From NCBI GenBank assembly GCA_036898135.1, contig CM072512.1, positions 16,223,597 through 16,287,596 of the forward strand: 64,000 nucleotides of DNA, given 5' to 3'. The translations under genes and the position numbers were made by a program. Source of the DNA: Oncomelania hupensis (taxonomy: Eukaryota > Mollusca > Gastropoda > Littorinimorpha > Pomatiopsidae). Of this stretch, positions 1 to 12,002 are shown in pieces. The notes beneath the pieces are model-generated. The model had not been told where the DNA came from. It saw only the letters and a program-made list of their open reading frames with translations, and ran no database searches. The first letter of the stretch is position 1. Each line of letters opens with the position of its first letter.

Positions 1-646
1 TTTTTGTCAACTGAACTGTGTATTTTTTATTTTATTGCAGCCAATTTTTTTAAAAAAAATTTATATCTGTGTATTTATTTCAACATTTTTATGCTCTTTA
101 ATGAGCTCAGTTGTGTTAAGGGAAGTGCACACTAAAAAAGCGATGTATTGTTACATGTGTATTAAATTGTAATCTCCTTGTGCCTTATATTACTATAACT
201 GCGTGCTGAAATCACGTGTTAATTCCGCCCTTTTGTTGTGCTAAGACTTCTGTATTCATTAATTGAAAGACATATCATTTTAAACTGTGTCATTTGTTTT
301 TAAATACCAATATACTTTTTAAAATACCAATGTGTTTTCTGCTTAGCATTTTTTTAGCATGTATTAAAATAAGTATCTTTAATATGTTTGTCACTTTTAG
401 TAATTTTATTATGCTTTTGCTTGGTGCCTCTTTAGCTCTAATTTTTCCGAAGTCTTGTTTTGCATCATCAAATTGATTGTGGCTTTATGGCTCTCTCACA
501 TCTGCATTTGTTTTGTGTGTAGGGAATTGCAATATAATTGCTATAGTACATTTGAGCAATTGTGTTAATACACTGTATAAAGAAGATATTGAGGTGCTTG
601 TCCCTTTATACATTTGCTAAATTGTGTGTCTGTAATTGAAATAAAT
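1..646. other. AT-rich sequence without recognised gene
   Basis: I see no splice-supported reading frame, tRNA or repeat that I can place here. The short open frames are AT-rich and hydrophobic, as expected from composition. Confidence 0.5.
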
Positions 647-1075
647 ACCCCCGTTGGGGTGCCGGGGGTTTCAGTATAAATAGTATCTCCACTTTCTGGA
701 AATTTAGTGCTTTAAATTCCCACTGTCGCTGTCTTTCTCATTTGCTCTTTATCATTCCTTACAAAAACAACAATCTGTTCTATCAGTCTGCTATACTAAC
801 TTCTTCTTCGCTAGACCAGTCACCTACCTTTTTTCTTGAAAACTCTTCCAGGACAAGACTCCTTATTTGTGTATGAGGTCTGTTGGATCAGCTTAGGAAT
901 ATTGGACGCTTTCTGCCAGGTGGTCGCTAGGGCTTCCTATGATGTTATTATTTAGCAATGTATATGTAGGCATTTTATATGTATGTGTTTTGTTGATAAT
1001 TTATAATGATGTTTGTATTCTTTTTTGTTTTTGTAAACGGGGGTTCGATAAATTAAGAGTACAGCCTCAAATAAA
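647..1075 (+). repeat. R580 retroposon copy 1 (3' truncated)
   Basis: The copy opens with the family's 5' signature: a GC-rich hairpin (ACCCCCGTTGGGG, then CCGGGGG) followed by TATAAATAGTAT. It runs through the block around GGGGGTTCGATAAATTAAG and then loses similarity to the full-length copies at 40709-41288 and 54055-54635. It abuts the next copy. R580 is a name used only in this annotation. Confidence 0.7.
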
Positions 1076-1120
1076 CTCCCTTTCAGTTCCGTGCTTTTGG
1101 GCTGTGCTTGGTACAGCGCT

Positions 1121-1611
1121 CCCCTCAAAGGGGTGCTGGGGGATTCTGTATAAATAGTATCCCCACTTTGTGGAAATTTAGTGCCTTTAAATTCCCACTG
1201 TTTCTGTCATTCTCATTTGCTCTTTCTCGCTCAAACTCTGTTCTATCAATCTACTATCTTCTTCGCTAGACCAGTCACCTATCTTTTCTCTTGAAAACTC
1301 TCCCAAAACTCCTTTGTGTATGGGGTCTGTTGGGTCAGCTTGGGGATATTGGACGCTTTCTGCCAAATGGTAACTAGGGCTTTCTATGTTTGTTTGTTTT
1401 TTTTGCAATTTAGACTTTTTACATGTATGTGTTTTGTTAATATTGTATAATGATGTTTATATTCTATTTTGCTTTTGTAAATGGGGGTTCGATAAAGTAC
1501 AGCCTTAGCGTCCCCTGCATGCATGGGATGCCGATATAGCAAAGTGATTGGCTGGTGAAGTGCCTTCAGTGTTGTTTCAGCAGTTCTTTTATACGGATCA
1601 GGGGCGAATCG
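1121..1611 (+). repeat. R580 retroposon copy 2
   Basis: This divergent copy keeps the 5' hairpin (CCCCTCAAAGGGG), the TATAAATAG box, the TTCGATAAAG block and most of the 3' module ending near TTATACGGATCAGGGG. Confidence 0.65.
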
Positions 1612-2160
1612 TCCCTGTCTTTCTACTTTGTTCTTTCACATTCCTACTCTGTTCTATCAATCTACTATACTGTCTTTTTCGCCAGACCAGTCACCTACCT
1701 TTTTTCTTGAAAACTCTTCCAAAATGTCTCATTTGTGCATGAGGTCTGTTTGGGAATATCGGACGCTTTCTGCCAAATGGTTACTATGATATTATTATTT
1801 AGCAATGTAGGCATTTTATATGTTTGTGTTTTGTTGATATTTTATAATGATGTTTTTTGTTTCTGGAAACAGGGGTTCGATAAATTAAAGTATAGCCTCA
1901 GCGTCCCCCGCAGTAGGATGCCTTTATTGTAAAGTGACCAGCTGGTGGAGTGCATTCAGTGTTACCACTAGGATTGTTTAGCAGATCTTTTATACGGATC
2001 AGGAGTGAGTCCTCTTTCAACCAAGTTGTGGACTTGATTTTATGGTCCTGATTCAGCTCTTTGTAGTCTGCTGGACCCTAAAAGCAATGAATAACTAACC
2101 TCTTTCATCCAAATTGTGGTCCTGGTTCAGCTCTTTGCAGTCCGCTGGACCCTATAAACA
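1612..2160 (+). repeat. R580 retroposon copy 3 (5' truncated, duplicated 3' module)
   Basis: The copy begins inside the CTTTCTC-rich part of the family and reaches the 3' module (TGCAGTCCGCTGGACCC). That 3' module occurs twice, around 2020-2090 and 2098-2160, so two 3' ends are stacked here. Confidence 0.6.
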
Positions 2161-2247
2161 ATTACTAACAAACTAACTTGGCACAGTGCATCTCTTGTCA
2201 GAGTTACTGCAAGACAAGGGTAATGACGTATGAAATCTTTTCACTTC

Positions 2248-2435
2248 GTTTGTACGATTCCTTTCTATAACTGCTGACCTTTAGGGTAATAACTGAAATT
2301 TGTGTTTAATATTTGACTCTACTTGTTGTATGATTCCCCTCTATAACTGCTGACTGTTAGGTGATAACTGATATTCGTATTTAATATTTTAGTCCTCCTG
2401 TTGTACGATTCCCTTCGCTAACTGCTGACTTATAA
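2248..2435. repeat. Tandem repeat, ~75-bp unit, about 2.5 copies
   Basis: The block GTACGATTCCTTTCTATAAC...TAATATTT recurs at roughly 2248, 2324 and 2400, the last copy being partial. Each unit carries CTGCTGAC about 20 bases from its start. The copies are imperfect, so this is an old small minisatellite. Confidence 0.7.
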
Positions 2436-5008
2436 AAGTAAGAATCTGAAATGAAATCCTCTTTGCGTTATGTTAACGCCATGTGTCTGAATTTGTTCGC
2501 TTTTTATATTAGTTGTTTTTTGTGTGTGATGTTTACCTTTTTGAATTTATTTTGTTTTCTTAAAGTGGTTATCAAGTGTGCCTTAGATTATTTAGTAATT
2601 TACTAACACATATTTATTAAATTGATAAATTTCATGTTTAAAAAAAAAAAGTTTTGTTTGATGGCCTGGGTGCATGTTTGTGAAACAAACTGTTGTCAAA
2701 ACAAAAGAAAACATACAAAAACCACACCGACGTGCATCTTTCTTTTAGTACGGTGATTTCTACATATCTTTTTTGTCTTTAATTGTTGCATTGACCTACT
2801 TCAGTATAAAAGTTACATTCCTTAAACAAAATTACAATACATATTTTACTTCACAATATTGCTGAATGTGCGATGCTTTCTCCATTTTTGGGTGAGGGAG
2901 AAAGAAAGCATGTTTCTTTAAACACGCTCACAAAATGTCTGGATATGTCTAAGCCATTCATCTCTTAAACTTATGACTTAAACATTGTAGATGAAAATAA
3001 GCAATAATGAACTAGCCATTATCCTAATAGTTTCACCCAAACCCTGTCCACAATGTCCTTTACTTGGGGTTCCTATTTTTTAGCAAACCCAAATCCTGTT
3101 CCTATCCAATTTTCTTTTTTTTTTCTCTCCCTCTCTTTGTAAACTATCTACGGACTATTCGCAAAGGATTAGTTTGGGACACTTATTGTATCGACTGCAG
3201 CATTTACCAGTATCAACATTTTCATCACATTACACAACTGTCTGAGCATGCTGGGGGAAAGCTGACTAGGATTTATCAAGGTTTCATTTTGGGTAAGAAT
3301 AATCCATCTGAACACATTCATCCTTCCAAGAAGTACTTTGAAAAAACAAAAACATTAACTTCATTTAAAGACACACACACAAATTACTATATATGGTCAT
3401 TATTACATTTGCTAATAGCAGATGAGATTATGAGAACAATGACTAACAGAAACCGTTAACCATTAAATACATTATTATATTGAACAGAGAAATGGATGTA
3501 CATGGAAGCATGTTGCCAGTGTTTCTGCTTGCACCAGATCACAGGTGCTCGTATATGGACATGCGAGCGCCTAAAATGCATCTCCTTTGTACGTTTATAG
3601 GCACTCCTGTGTCCAGTTACAAGCACCTGTGCACTAGATTATATTGCACACAACAAGAAATAGCATTCATCAGACCAATAGAATGGCAAGACAATAGAGT
3701 AATTTAGCAGTGTTTATAGAACAATATCTTATGTCTTAAAAACTATTTTATGCCTGGAAGCGTAGACTATTAAAATAGATAGCCTTTGCATGATATAATA
3801 AAGAAATGTCACTTTGAGTTCGAACATAATTTATATAGTAATTTTAATTTGGGTTATAAATTTATAAATAAACTCATAGATGATGATTTCTTTATGTTGT
3901 GAAAAAGTCTTTTTAGGTTGAATGTTTCAGCTGATGCAAATCCCTTGTTACATCCTTTGTGGTGCGATATATTTGCAAGGTGGAAATTCATTTGTATTTT
4001 TTAAAAGAAAGTCGGTGCTAATCATAAATAGTTCAAACAATGTGTTGTGGGGTTGATTACTTGCAAACAAATCATGAATGTAAATGTTAAAAAAAAAAAT
4101 GCATAACAATCTTTCAATAAAATGAACACATAAAAGTACTTGGAGGAAACGATTTCCAAGGAGAGAAAAAATGTTTTAAAATCACAACCAGCATTCAGGT
4201 GAGATCAAAAAAGAAAAAAAAGTAAAACATGAAACAATTAAATATGTAATATAATAAAAATAACTATCCAACACAATGACTATTAATTCACTGACTATAA
4301 TATATTTAAATAAAGGAACTAAATATATTGCAGGCTCTGCTAATCTTGAACTCTACAGCAAACTCCTGTTCTTTTTCATCCGATTCTTCTTCATTTGATG
4401 AGTTATTATTTAGAACTGTTGTTTTCTTTTCTTGATAGAAAAAATTAGTTCTGGTTACAACAGGCAGCTTTTATATGATTCGTACCTCCTGGAGTTGACT
4501 TGTAAATTTCAATGAAATGAAATGAAATGCTCTACATCAATTCCGATTTCACTGGTCACAAAACCAATATTTTGTGCCAGAAAACAAACACGCACCTTCA
4601 ACATTCTCCAGAAAATTGTACTTCTGTCAAACTATGACAACCAATATGTATTCCTTTTTCATTGCATCCAGATTTGGTAAGCAGATGCTGGGATTAATTG
4701 TTTTTTTAATGAAGCAAGAACTGAAAACAAACTTGCTGGTGTTTCTTGATCCAGTTTCAAAATTCTCTCTGTATATAAATCTGACTTAAGTTTAAATTCC
4801 TGCAAGTTCTATACAAGCTCGATGGGTCTTCAAACAGTCTTTTCGGACCTTGGGGTGAACTCCTCTGAAAAGAAATCTGACTTCAATCTACTCCAAGTTC
4901 GGGGTGTAATATAATCTAGTCATCTCAGACTCCTCTGACAATCATATACTACAATTAAGTTTCTTAACATTTATGATGCTTAATTCACAAAGAGAATTAT
5001 TTTCATTT
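2436..5008. other. Intergenic sequence, no gene recognised
   Basis: The stretch is AT-rich and has no supported exon. A small repeated piece at about 3550-3720 (ATGGACATGCGAGCGCC and GTGTCCAGTTACAAGC) has diverged relatives near 8890-8940 and 33120-33180. An (AAATG)n run lies at about 4512-4529. Confidence 0.5.
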
Positions 5009-5014
5009 TTTATT
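5009..5014 (-). promoter_or_regulatory. Candidate poly(A) signal AATAAA
   Basis: TTTATT on the plus strand reads AATAAA on the minus strand, about 390 bp past the stop codon of the minus-strand gene at 5400-7602. It is the first good match seen downstream. The assignment rests on position alone. Confidence 0.4.
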
Positions 5015-5399
5015 CAGTTCGATTTGCACATGCTTAGTATATTAACTGCTACTTGTTCTAGAACAACATTAGCAATAGCCTAATTATTGTAACACAAGCT
5101 GTCCTGTTAACAGAACACACTGTTATCCATTATCTGAAAATGAAAGAAGGAGAATGCCAGGGAACCAAAACGTTTGGCCTTCCCGAATTCTGTGGCAAAG
5201 CAAGTAAGGCTTATCAGAGACTTGCTCAAAACAGCAGGCCTTGATCTATTTCTGATGCTCAATATGGACCACACATCGCAGCTGAGAACCGCCCCAGGTT
5301 TATGCTTGCCTCTGGAGAGGTAAGCATAAGAGCCTCGACAAGTCTCATCTGCACTTTAAGTATGAACTTATGGTTTCGCATTCATTGCTCTTTTGCATC

Positions 5400-7602
5400 T
5401 CAAATTTTCTGGTCAGCAATGAGCTCTTTGATCATGTCCTTGAGTTCTTGGTATCGTGATGGAGGTGCATGGGCCTTGGAACTCTCATATTTGCTTTTCA
5501 GTTTCTCCAGTTTGCCATAGGCCCTCATGCCTTGTCTGTTCAGCCTTTGAATCTCCCGCCTTTTCCGATCGTTGTCCCGCACAATCTCCTCTTTGCCCAG
5601 GTTGCGGATGTCTGAAATTCAAGAAAATTACATAGATACTGATTCATTTATAATACACCTACTGCATAATACTAAAGAGAAACACGATGGCATTGCCACT
5701 TTGTTCTGTGTAGACAGCTGAACTACCAACACATTTTATCGCGCCTTGGAGGCAATTTCTTACAAAATACGATAGCATCCCTATAATTAGCGCATTTACA
5801 CTGGTTCTATTAAAGGAATACTAGACTTGCTGGATAATGGACGCTGAATAAGCATACAAATTACAATTGTTTCACAGAAACAAAGCCACGATTGGCTTCA
5901 GGATGTTGGCCAGTAACGCAAGAATATGTTCAACATATCAGCAATTAAAATATACAAGAATATAACTATTACCATTTTCCAAGGAAAATTCTGTGATTTT
6001 TCACAGCAGAAAGCTTTACTGATCAGTTAACTTTGCAGTGTGCTCTAATGAAGATTAGAAGATCACATACCTATATAGACGTGTGTTAAATCCTGACTTC
6101 ATATATATGTAACCTTATTACATCAATTTTCTTACGTTTCCTTTGGGTCTACTAAACAAACCTGGGCTTACCGGTAGGGTCGTCGTCAGAGAATCCGGTG
6201 GCGTTCTTAATTTTCTTGAAAAACCCTGACAGTTTGCCTCCACTCTTCTCAGGGGGTGGCGATGTGCTACCTTTGGAGTTTCCGCTGTCCTTCTCTCCTG
6301 CAAACTCTTGTGCCTTATGCAACAAGCCTCTAGTCCCTCGGTTGTCGTTGGCGTGGTTCTCCGTCAAGGAATGCACCTAGAAAGATGAAAAAAAGGATAG
6401 CGATGTTGGCTGATGGTTACTGTAATAGAATATAAACAATTAAGGTAAATCTGATTTGTACATAAGACCATACGGCAATAATTTATAATCCACGCTTTTG
6501 AAAATGCGGATTTTCAGCTATGTGTGTAACAAGTTAGTATCTCTCTTCTATGTCTCTATCAACGTGCGCGTACAACCGGTTGCTTCCCTTTACATGCTTT
6601 TCGCTCCATAGAGTGTCGTCGGCCTGAAATAACTTTTTAGAAACTTCAAAACCCAGGGGAATTATGGGTAGGGAAATGCTTTTCTGAAATGACGTCGGCC
6701 AAATCCTTCTTTAGTTTCTTTGCTCGAGCAAAGGCAATCTCATAGGTATGGAGCACTTCGTCCATTATAACTCCATCGCTGATAATACTGCTGACAAGTT
6801 TCTGCCTTTGTTCACTACCAGATAATATTATATGCAGTTCCTCTCCCAACTTTCGTTTCATTTCAGCGAGAACAGATTTCCCAGAATTCTCTATTCTATT
6901 TTTAGGTTTGGGATATTCCCGTCTCAGCTTGTGGCTAAAACCAAGGGCAACGGGACCACCGCACGTCGACTGGGGGCAATACGAGATACTAACTTGTTAG
7001 TTGATATACTTGTGGTGTAGCTAAATACATTTGAATGGCTTGCCATCTTTTTTTTCAGCACTACTTCTTCTTCTTCCTTTATATGGACATGGTCATTACG
7101 AAATGTATATTGACCTCAACAACTTAAAGTCTAGCTGATATATTATGAGTTAGTTACAAAATTTTTAATGTCGGTCTCTCATTCCTTAGATTATGACTGC
7201 AAAACGTTTGCATGTTAACATCTTAATTAGCTCTTAGATATTTTTTTTAAAGACCAAGTTTTATCTATAGCTTATGTTTACAGCCTAGGCTTTACCTCAG
7301 CGTTATAAAGATCGTCTACTACTTTACCTTAGACGAATACTCTCTCCTCTCTCACCTTTTTCAAGGTTTCAGGTTAAAGCACTTTCTCTTACCTTTTTCA
7401 TTGCCTCGTCGTTGGTCAGCTTCTTGATCATGTCCTTCAGCTCGCCATATCGGGCGAGAGAGAAGGTGCCTTTGGACTGCACGAAGTTGCTCTCCAGCAT
7501 CTGGAAGTTCTTCTGCACCTCCTCCAGCCCCACTTTTAGCCGCGACACCTCGGACGCCAGACGGTCGTTCTCGGATGCCAGCTCGTCTTTGGATGTGGCC
7601 AT
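5400..7602 (-). CDS. Uncharacterised coiled-coil protein, 3 exons, 208 aa
   Basis: The exons are 7393-7602 (ATG at 7602), 6172-6376 and 5400-5611 (stop TGA). Donors GTAAGA and GTAAGC and acceptors TTTCTAG and ATTTCAG have compatible phases (0 and 1), giving one frame of 208 codons. The N-terminus is rich in E, K, L and V with heptad-like spacing (about residues 5-65). The middle (about 71-138) is Gly/Ser/Pro-rich and basic. The C-terminus (about 145-208) is again strongly charged and helical. The motif RYxELKDMIKxL occurs at the end of exon 1 (ARYGELKDMIKKL) and near the C-terminus (SRYQELKDMIKEL), which points to an internal duplication. I see no signal peptide, membrane segment or catalytic motif. 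I do not recognise the family; a scaffold or cytoskeletal role would be a guess. Intron 1 holds a DNA transposon remnant (6527-7014). Confidence 0.8.
6527..7014 (-). mobile_element. DNA transposon remnant with CACAAGTATATCAAC terminal repeat
   Basis: The right end (7000-7014) is GTTGATATACTTGTG. Just inside it lies GATACTAACTTGTTA, mirrored by TAACAAGTTAGTATC at 6527, so the left end has lost its outer ~15 bp. Positions 6530-6695 are nearly identical to 29226-29395, a complete short relative with intact ends and a target duplication. On the minus strand an open frame runs from about 6985 to 6646. It is basic, includes the words SHKLRREYPKPK and KRKLGEELH, and is not recognised. The element lies in intron 1 of the 5400-7602 gene. 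Confidence 0.7.
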
Positions 7603-8104
7603 GTTTCAGGAATAGATCACAGCTAGAGGGTCTTGCCTTCTTTTCCCTCTCCTCTCGGTTCTTCTTCTCCTTCTTTACAATACTGTGGATACACCACACC
7701 GCCAGTCCTAAAAACTCTTTCACAACTTTTTCAACCGTTGTTAAATCAGTGCTTTTGGATTAAACGCAATTTGGGTCGTTTTCTTTTAACCGGTAATATA
7801 GACTCACGATAAAGTGTAGCTTTTGTCTATGGAGTATGAGTTTGTCAATACACATTAAAGGTGCGTACACAGATTATCTAAAGCATTCAAAGCTAACAAA
7901 TTTTTTTTATACATCATTTGCGTGTAGGACTACGCAGAGATGCAGAGATACAGAGACTCCCCAATTTAATTCAATTGTTTCTATACCGCATTACTTTATT
8001 TCTGTGGAACTGTGGTTTGTTGGTGACGTCATCTGCATGGCCATGCCTGCACGAAAACAGAAGTAGATAGATAATGTTTTAATAATGTCAATGATAATAG
8101 CTGT
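7603..8104. other. Upstream region of the coiled-coil gene
   Basis: On the minus strand this would hold the 5' UTR and promoter. A purine-rich stretch lies directly 5' of the ATG at 7602. No TATA box can be assigned with confidence. Confidence 0.35.
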
Positions 8105-8105
8105 C

Positions 8106-8167
<62 letters not shown>
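8105..8167. repeat. (ATG)n trinucleotide microsatellite
   Basis: About 20 uninterrupted ATG units. The methionine run in one frame is a composition artefact, not a gene. Confidence 0.97.
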
Positions 8168-8168
<1 letters not shown>

Positions 8169-8370
8169 GTCGGGAAAATAAGCGTCTCTTCGTATCAGCA
8201 GCATTTATCTTCGTTTTTGTTTCTTGATGTTCATAAAAACAATGTTAGGGAACCTTTAAATCTTCAGTCTCGATAGAATTTCATAGTCTGCGATTTTTAC
8301 GTCTTCGTCTAATACGTCACAGACATATTGCGTCAAATCGCAAATAGATTATGGGTTTCCAGGATCCTGG

Positions 8371-8475
8371 GCTGGCGTGCATGAACGAACTTAAAAGCCG
8401 ACTTAGACTTAACGCTTCACTGAAACATGCTACTTAAGTCTAAGTCGGCTTTTAAGTTCGTTCATGCACGCCAGC
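8371..8475. repeat. Perfect 42-bp inverted repeat (hairpin, 21-nt loop)
   Basis: The left arm 8371-8412 begins GCTGGCGTGCATGAACG. The right arm 8434-8475 is its exact reverse complement. The loop is 8413-8433. No flanking target duplication is evident. It may be a foldback or MITE-type element, or a source of hairpin RNA; the sequence cannot separate these. Confidence 0.9.
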
Positions 8476-9477
8476 TCTGATACCTTGGAAGCGAAACGGG
8501 AAATCTTCACTGAGAAGGGAGATTTTGGTCAGGGCGGACATAATTCCGTCAGTCATCTAACACAGTAAACGATTCCAAGGCAAGCCCGGTATTAAGCTAT
8601 GCAGGAGGGTACAGGGATGTACCAGGGGGTGCACGAATATTAAGAATCAGCTGAAGCAGATCATCCGTCTGCGCTTTTCTCTGATTCGGGGTAGGGGTCA
8701 GTGACCGAAGGTCGTCGACCGGCCGTTACTGAAGTTGGAGACCATTCTTGAAGCGCCATCGTGGGCGCGACAATTCGGAGCCGCAACAGCACAGATGCCG
8801 CCACGGCACAGAAGCAGCAGTAGCACAGAAGCACCAAAGAATGTAGTATACCCATATTCTTTGAGAAGCACTGACGCGTCACAGGCATAGGCGCTCGCGT
8901 GTCCAAATACAAGCGCCTGTGCACAGACGTGTCCAGAACACAGAGACAGCAACACCATGGATGCAGAAGTAGCACAGGGGCAGAGAGACAGACATTTAAG
9001 TGAGATCCACAGCAGAGACCACAACAATGGCGAGTACGTAAAGTTGCCAGTAACATCATCGGTGGAAACGAGGCCCAAGGTGGGTTATAGACATTATCAA
9101 TCAATGTTCATCCACGCTTCAATACGCGAATTCAAGATAAGTAAAAGATTAAATATTATTGCCAGACATACCTCAGTTTCACTCGCTGAGTCTACATTGT
9201 CATCAACAAATACTGGAACAATACAAGGGTCAACAAGGCTGCAGTGAATTCGATTATTTAATTATCTCTTCACCCATTATTATTACTCATAATCATTGAG
9301 CGAATAGTGAACCGGGTCATCATAATCAGCGTGTTCGAGTGAAGAGTGCAAATGCGAGCGTGTTCTCGTCTTTGGTGCTATTATTTCCTCTCGAACTACT
9401 CACTACCTATTTTAAGATCTACGGAAGCAATCATTACGTATTTTGAGAAAAGGGCCGCACTAATATCTTCCCGTGCG
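8476..9477. other. Intergenic sequence, no gene recognised
   Basis: Overlapping open frames on both strands at 8660-9250 reflect GC-richer sequence. I found no coherent exon. A small repeat (GCGCTCGCGTGTCCAAATAC) lies at about 8888-8925. Confidence 0.4.
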
Positions 9478-9605
9478 TTGACAATGATGATAATGGTGAC
9501 GGCGGCGGCGTTGGTGGTGGAGGTGGGGTAATGATGATGACAATGACGATGATGGTGACGCAATTGATGATGACGACGACGATGATGATGATGATTATGA
9601 TGACA
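9478..9605. repeat. Imperfect GAT/GGC trinucleotide-rich tract
   Basis: ATGATGATAATGGTGACGG, GGCGGCGTTGGTGG and later GATGATGATGATG runs form a degenerate triplet microsatellite. Confidence 0.85.
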
Positions 9606-10121
9606 GAAACCACAAATCAGAAACTCAAACTGAGTAGGCTAGACACGTTATCCTGCTATTCCCTACAACAACAAAAAACGAGACAGAATTTGTAGCAGGA
9701 CATAATTCGACCATATATACTCCCTTTCAATACAAAACTGAAACTACAAAATATTAGTAACCTTTTCTTATTTAGGGAATGTATAAGCTAAACACACCAC
9801 ACAATAAGCAGCAGGAAATGTTATGGTTGCAATACTAGCACATATAGATTTACAACTCTCGTAGATAGGACAACATGAAACAATGAAAAATTATAACTTG
9901 TCTTGTCAAGTAAATACTACACGCACAAAATCGACCGCAGGAAATAATCCAGCCTTAATGCAAAACAGGAACACAATAGAACGAGAAATATTGTTCTTAT
10001 CAGTGTTTCATCTCGTATGCAGCAATTTATTAATCGTAGTGTTCTTCAAGGTAACAGATCACAGAAAATCTCAGACGGTAGCAAACAGTTCGCTATGAAA
10101 AGTTTGTTTCCCCGGGAACAT
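9606..10121. other. Intergenic sequence, no gene recognised
   Basis: The stretch is AT-rich, with only short open frames and no splice-compatible structure. Confidence 0.4.
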
Positions 10122-10390
10122 CTCGTTACTCCCCCGTATCACTACTCCCCCGGCTCGTTACTCCCCCAGCTCGTTATTTTAAGAATGTAGGAATCGGAAA
10201 GTGATTTTTGTAGAGAAAAGGGTTAGGGCAAGGGTTAGGGATATCTCTTAACTAACCCTTACCCGAACCATTTTCTAAAAAGTTTACCTAGTTCGTCTCC
10301 TATAGGCGACGAAATAGGTCGAACTTTGTTCAAAATAACGAGCTGGGGGAGTAACGAGCCGGGGGAGTAGTGATACGGGGGAGTAACGAG
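10122..10390. repeat. Foldback element with perfect 59-bp arms
   Basis: The left arm 10122-10180 and right arm 10332-10390 are exact reverse complements. Each arm holds three boxes of the form (T/C)(T/A)ACTCCCCC spaced ~16 bp apart. The 151-bp centre carries telomere-like GGGTTAGGG on one side and AACCCTTACCC on the other, so it can also partly fold. No target duplication is seen. Confidence 0.9.
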
Positions 10391-10467
10391 CTGACCCCGT
10401 TTCCCCCATCACTATAACCAGGGATACTAAAATATACGTCAGTGAACGTACAGATACACTGACTGGC

Positions 10468-10562
10468 CTAGTGTGGCTCAGTGCATGGCCATAATGCTAG
10501 TCAATGCGCAAGCTACAGCAAATGTGCGTAAGGAACAACGTGGGTTCAATCCCGACTTGAGG
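10468..10562 (+). repeat. Possible degenerate tRNA-derived SINE or tRNA relic
   Basis: GTGGCTCAGTGCATGG resembles a pol III A box. GGGTTCAATCCC, about 65 bp further, matches a B box. The region between them does not form a clean cloverleaf that I can show. Confidence 0.3.
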
Positions 10563-12002
10563 AAATTATTTTGAGCAGGTTTTAAGTTGGAAAGTACGCA
10601 AGAATTATTATAACGATATTTTTGTTCAGTAGCATTCTCTGGAGGTCCTTCATACGGCGACGGGGGAAAAGCCATGGATACACTTCGACAGCGCATTAAT
10701 AATCAGCACTGTTAGTCATTAGAGATCAGGTGTTGTTGGACAATCTGCAAAATCATAGGCAATATAACACACATACGCGTTTGCTCGGGAACTAATAACA
10801 CTGTTACAGGCTAGTAATTATGGTCGTAAGTTTACATACACAAACAATAAGTCGTTCGGTCTATCATCACAATATGCACAGACTTTAAATAAAATAAAAT
10901 AAAAATAAATTGTTCAACAGGGATGTTTCTGACACGGTAAAACAAAACAACACAATTTCATTGTGGCAATGCCAATGAATAATCAGCGAGCTGATAAGGA
11001 ACTGTCCTAAAAATATATATATAATATTATTATTGTACTAGACAATAACAGTTTACAGGTGTTCCAGATCAAAATGCGTTGTAAGCGACGAGTTCGTCCA
11101 GATTTAGTCCCCGTTGATATATTCCAGTACAGTTCGTTTACTTTAATAATGTAGAAATAGTTCGGTTACACCGCCTGCAATTTAGTGTGTCAGCACATTG
11201 TCAAAAAGTCCTTACAGCTCCTAACACAATGGCGCTGTGGAGAACATCACCACAGACTGGAGACAGGTTTATATTAATACTAACTTCAAGCAACAGCTTG
11301 GTGCTGGTCAATATTCTTCATTCTTTACAAACAGTTTTTGAACTTGAGATGAACAAAAGATGTGCACCTTGCAAACACACACTTGCTGCAATGATTCGCA
11401 GTTCAGAATGAACAATCCGCAACTATCAATCCGGAATTACTGTTATGCTACCTCAATTAGTGCGCTGAAACTCTCCCAGCAATCCAGTCAGCAAAATTGG
11501 GTGTGTTAATATCACGTATCAATTACAGATTAGAAAAAACAACAACTGAGAATCTCTACTTAATTTTAATGTTCATGAAATGAAGCCACGTAAGGCTTCC
11601 CTAGTCCTCCTTTTATGTTCAATTGTCATTAAAACTGACTCCGCACGCACACAAACCTTTCCACAACTTTGAATAACAAACAGAATTTCCAGTTGAAAAT
11701 CGAAGAATTTATCAATATTATGACACACGCATGTTAATTATTACTGAAGTTATCGATAAAACCTGTTACCTTACAATATACAAACTTGCCTAGCCCTAGA
11801 TAGGCAAATAACATCCCGTCGAGGCACTTGCCGACTCCGTGTTTGCGACTAAGTTCAAATTTTGTTAAGACAAGTTTGGTGTATTGTTCTATCAAGGATT
11901 ACACTATAATATTACAATATCAGAACTCTATTGGCCTAAATGTGAGGAGAATATTAAAACAGGAACTACAGTCCATGTAGAGGTAAAACATATGACGCAC
12001 TA
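10563..12002. other. Intergenic sequence, no gene recognised
   Basis: The stretch is AT-rich and I see no supportable gene. GAAGCCACGTAAGGCTTCC near 11582 is a small palindrome. Confidence 0.4.

Noticed and set aside
3064..3459. 131-codon open frame
   Set aside because: AT-driven composition, no recognised motif, no supporting splice structure or conserved neighbour.
8085..8276. Open frame with a long methionine run
   Set aside because: It is an (ATG)n microsatellite, not a protein.
8661..9104. Overlapping Cys/Leu-rich frames on the minus strand
   Set aside because: Two frames are open over the same segment with no domain, and the longer one starts at a non-ATG codon; likely composition.
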